Of a DNA stretch of 64,000 bases, positions 61,987 through 64,000 are shown one piece after another (position 1 is the stretch's first letter; every line of letters begins with the position of its first letter). The translations under genes were made by a program, and so were the position numbers. The notes under the pieces are model-generated. The model saw only the letters and a program-made list of their open reading frames with translations, had not been told where the DNA came from and searched no databases. The DNA lies in NCBI RefSeq assembly GCF_018619435.1, contig NZ_JAHFZF010000004.1, positions 124,001-188,000 of the forward strand, read 5' to 3'. Origin of the DNA: Rhodoferax sp. U11-2br. Lineage in GTDB: Bacteria > Pseudomonadota > Gammaproteobacteria > Burkholderiales > Burkholderiaceae_C.

Positions 61987-63792
61987 TCAGAACGTGCGGA
62001 CCTTGGGCGGCACAGAGGCCACCGTCAACGGCTTGAGGTTCACTGGTTTGTAGCTCAGGCTGTTGGTGTCCCGGTCCCACAAGGTGTGTTTCATCCAATT
62101 GACGTCATCACGTCCCAGGGGGCAGGTGGCGTCGTCGGCAGGGCGGTCGTAGTCGAGCACTGTGTGGGCGCCACGGCATTCGCGGCGGGCAGCGGCAGAC
62201 ACCATGGTGGCCTGGGCGGCTTCGATCATGTTGTCCACTTCCAGCGCTTCAATACGCGCTGTGTTGAAGATTTTGGATTTGTCGGCCAAGGTGATGTTCT
62301 TGACACGTTCGCGCATCGCTGCAATCTTGACCACCCCCTCGTCCATGCTGGCCTGGGTGCGGAACACACTGGCGTGGGTTTGCATGGTGTTGCGGATGTC
62401 ATCCGCCACGACTTGGGCATATTCACCGGAGGTGGAGTTGTCCAGGCGATTCAGGCGGTCGAGGGAAATGTCAGCACCATTTTCTGGCAGGGGTTTGTGG
62501 GTGTCGTTCTCGTTGTTGAACTGGACGATGTGTTTGCCAGCGGCCCGGCCAAATACCACGATGTCGAGCAATGAGTTGGTGCCCAGGCGGTTGGCGCCGT
62601 GTACGCTAACGCAGGCGCATTCACCCACGGCATAAAGCCCCTTGACCACCTTCTGTGAACCGCTGCCGTCAGGAGTGACAACCTGGCCGTAGATATTGGT
62701 CGGGATACCACCCATCTGGTAATGGATGGTTGGCACCACGGGAATGGATTCCTTGGTGATGTCGACGTTGGCAAAGTTGTGGCCAATCTCGAACACGCTA
62801 GGCAGACGCTTGGCAATGGTTTCTGCGCCCAGGTGGGTCATGTCCAGGTTGATGTAGTTTTTGTTCGGGCCACAGCCGCGGCCTTCCTTGATTTCCTGGT
62901 CCATACAACGCGATACAAAGTCACGCGGCGCCAAGTCCTTCAAGGTGGGGGCGTAACGCTCCATAAAACGTTCGCCCGCACTGTTGCGCAAAATGGCGCC
63001 TTCGCCGCGACAGCCTTCGGTCAACAACACACCGGCGCCAGCCACGCCGGTGGGGTGGAACTGCCAGAACTCCATGTCTTGCAGCGGGATGCCGGCACGC
63101 GCGGCGATGCCCAAACCGTCGCCGGTGTTGATGAAAGCATTGGTGGATGCGGCAAAAATGCGGCCCGCACCGCCGGTCGCCAGCAACACGGACTTGGCGC
63201 GCAGCACGTGGATCTCACCGGTTTCCATCTCCAGTGCGGTCACCCCCACCACGTCACCTTCGGCGTCGCGGATCAGATCCAGCGCCATCCATTCGACAAA
63301 GAAGTTGGTGCGGGCCTTGACGTTTTGCTGGTACAGGGTATGCAGCATGGCATGGCCGGTACGGTCAGCTGCAGCGCAGGCACGTTGCACCGGCTTTTCG
63401 CCGTAGTTGGCGGTGTGACCACCAAAGGGTCGTTGGTAAATGGTGCCGTCGGCATTGCGGTCAAACGGCATGCCAAAGTGTTCCAGTTCGTACACCACTT
63501 GATTGGCCTCGCGGCACATGAACTCAATGGCGTCCTGGTCACCGAGCCAGTCGGAGCCCTTGATGGTGTCATAAAAATGGTAGTGCCAGTTGTCTTCTGC
63601 CATGTTGCCCAAGCTCGCACCAATGCCGCCCTGGGCGGCGACGGTGTGTGAGCGGGTGGGGAACACTTTGGTCAACACGGCCACGTTCAGGCCTGCGTTG
63701 GACAGGCGCAAAGAGGCGCTCATGCCGGAGCCACCGGCTCCGACGATGACAACATCAAATTTGCGCGTGGTGAGTTTGGAGGTAGCAGTCAT
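61987..63792 (-). CDS. sdhA: Succinate dehydrogenase flavoprotein subunit
   Basis: Oxidises succinate to fumarate. 601 residues. FAD-binding VIVGAGGSGMSASLRL at the N-terminus; SHTVAAQGGI with the histidine that carries covalent FAD (about residue 48); the active-site Arg region in HGANRLGTNSLLD near residue 396. Separated from sdhD by 89 bp. Confidence 0.97.
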   Translation of the reverse strand: MTATSKLTTRKFDVVIVGAGGSGMSASLRLSNAGLNVAVLTKVFPTRSHTVAAQGGIGASLGNMAEDNWHYHFYDTIKGSDWLGDQDAIEFMCREANQVVYELEHFGMPFDRNADGTIYQRPFGGHTANYGEKPVQRACAAADRTGHAMLHTLYQQNVKARTNFFVEWMALDLIRDAEGDVVGVTALEMETGEIHVLRAKSVLLATGGAGRIFAASTNAFINTGDGLGIAARAGIPLQDMEFWQFHPTGVAGAGVLLTEGCRGEGAILRNSAGERFMERYAPTLKDLAPRDFVSRCMDQEIKEGRGCGPNKNYINLDMTHLGAETIAKRLPSVFEIGHNFANVDITKESIPVVPTIHYQMGGIPTNIYGQVVTPDGSGSQKVVKGLYAVGECACVSVHGANRLGTNSLLDIVVFGRAAGKHIVQFNNENDTHKPLPENGADISLDRLNRLDNSTSGEYAQVVADDIRNTMQTHASVFRTQASMDEGVVKIAAMRERVKNITLADKSKIFNTARIEALEVDNMIEAAQATMVSAAARRECRGAHTVLDYDRPADDATCPLGRDDVNWMKHTLWDRDTNSLSYKPVNLKPLTVASVPPKVRTF

Positions 63793-63881
63793 GATGATTC
63801 TTGTGATTTGTTGATGGATAGCCCGCTTCGGCGTGTCTGTCTCGCCGGTTGGGCTGATGCCTTCTGATCAATGAAGAAGGC

Positions 63882-64000
63882 TTACAGGCGCCAAAGAACC
63901 TGAATGGCCCATCCCACGCAGCCAGCCAGCCAGACAATGGCAAACACGTGCAGCACAAAACGCACCGCATACGGTTTGACATAGTCCATGAAAATGTTGC
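63882..64000 (-). CDS. sdhD: Succinate dehydrogenase membrane anchor SdhD, C-terminal part
   Basis: The last 39 codons of a frame entering from the right edge: MDYVKPYAVRFVLHVFAIVW, a hydrophobic helix, then WAIQVLWRL and TAA at 63884-63882. The Asp-Tyr pair and the final helix match the beta-proteobacterial SdhD C-terminus, which binds quinone and heme b with SdhC. Position ahead of sdhA in the operon agrees. Confidence 0.85.
   Translation of the reverse strand, partial: NIFMDYVKPYAVRFVLHVFAIVWLAGCVGWAIQVLWRL

Overview
The window is a GC-rich bacterial chromosome segment of Burkholderiales type, most likely family Comamonadaceae (Rhodoferax/Polaromonas-like). This is an inference from gene order and protein character: rne–rluC, the yceD-rpmF-plsX-fabH-fabD-fabG-acpP-fabF cluster, rpoE-rseA-rseB-degP-lepA-lepB-rnc-era-recO-pdxJ-acpS-nagZ, the leuC-leuD-leuB-asd-fimV-truA-trpF-trpB-trpA-accD string, and sdhDAB-sdhE-gltA are all core layouts of that group. 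No rRNA, tRNA or CRISPR was recognised.

Layout. 1-5.8 kb: RNase E (partial, minus), then rluC, a HAD phosphatase, a Rieske protein and a SppA-type protease on plus, then an RsmI-like methylase and Maf on minus. 5.8-12.3 kb: YceD, L32 and the type II fatty acid synthesis cluster. 12.3-16.6 kb: envelope-stress block (sigma-E, RseA, RseB, DegP). 16.8-25.1 kb: LepA, signal peptidase, RNase III, Era, RecO, PdxJ, AcpS, NagZ. 25.1-39.6 kb: accessory region with small conserved proteins, a 1294-residue hybrid sensor kinase, two EamA permeases, an orphan chemoreceptor plus CheW, a LysR gene, and a divergent MarR/flavin-hydroxylase pair resembling mobR/mobA (3-hydroxybenzoate 4-hydroxylation). 39.9-42.4 kb: a decayed integron. 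42.6-64 kb: YgjP-like metallopeptidase, lysS, yggT, then on minus the accD/trp/truA/fimV/asd/leu string and the citrate synthase/succinate dehydrogenase operon, cut inside sdhD.

The most notable structure is the integron remnant at about 39.90-42.38 kb. It has an N-terminal integron-integrase fragment with a T-run frameshift and a LexA-like box across its start, a candidate attI point, and four cassettes read on the minus strand, each ending in an attC-like site (57-93 nt). Cassette products are a membrane protein, an unknown 97-residue protein, a broken membrane gene, and a DUF4279 protein. A 103-bp duplication shows that one attC is a fusion of two sites.

Two further points stand out. A family of roughly 40-nt imperfect palindromes is scattered through the window in both orientations; copies lie inside rseA, form the C-terminal tail of trpB and supply the stop codons of fabH and trpF. 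A 35-codon single-membrane-span gene after era has a strong ribosome site and an FNR/Anr-like box upstream, and looks like an oxygen-regulated small protein.
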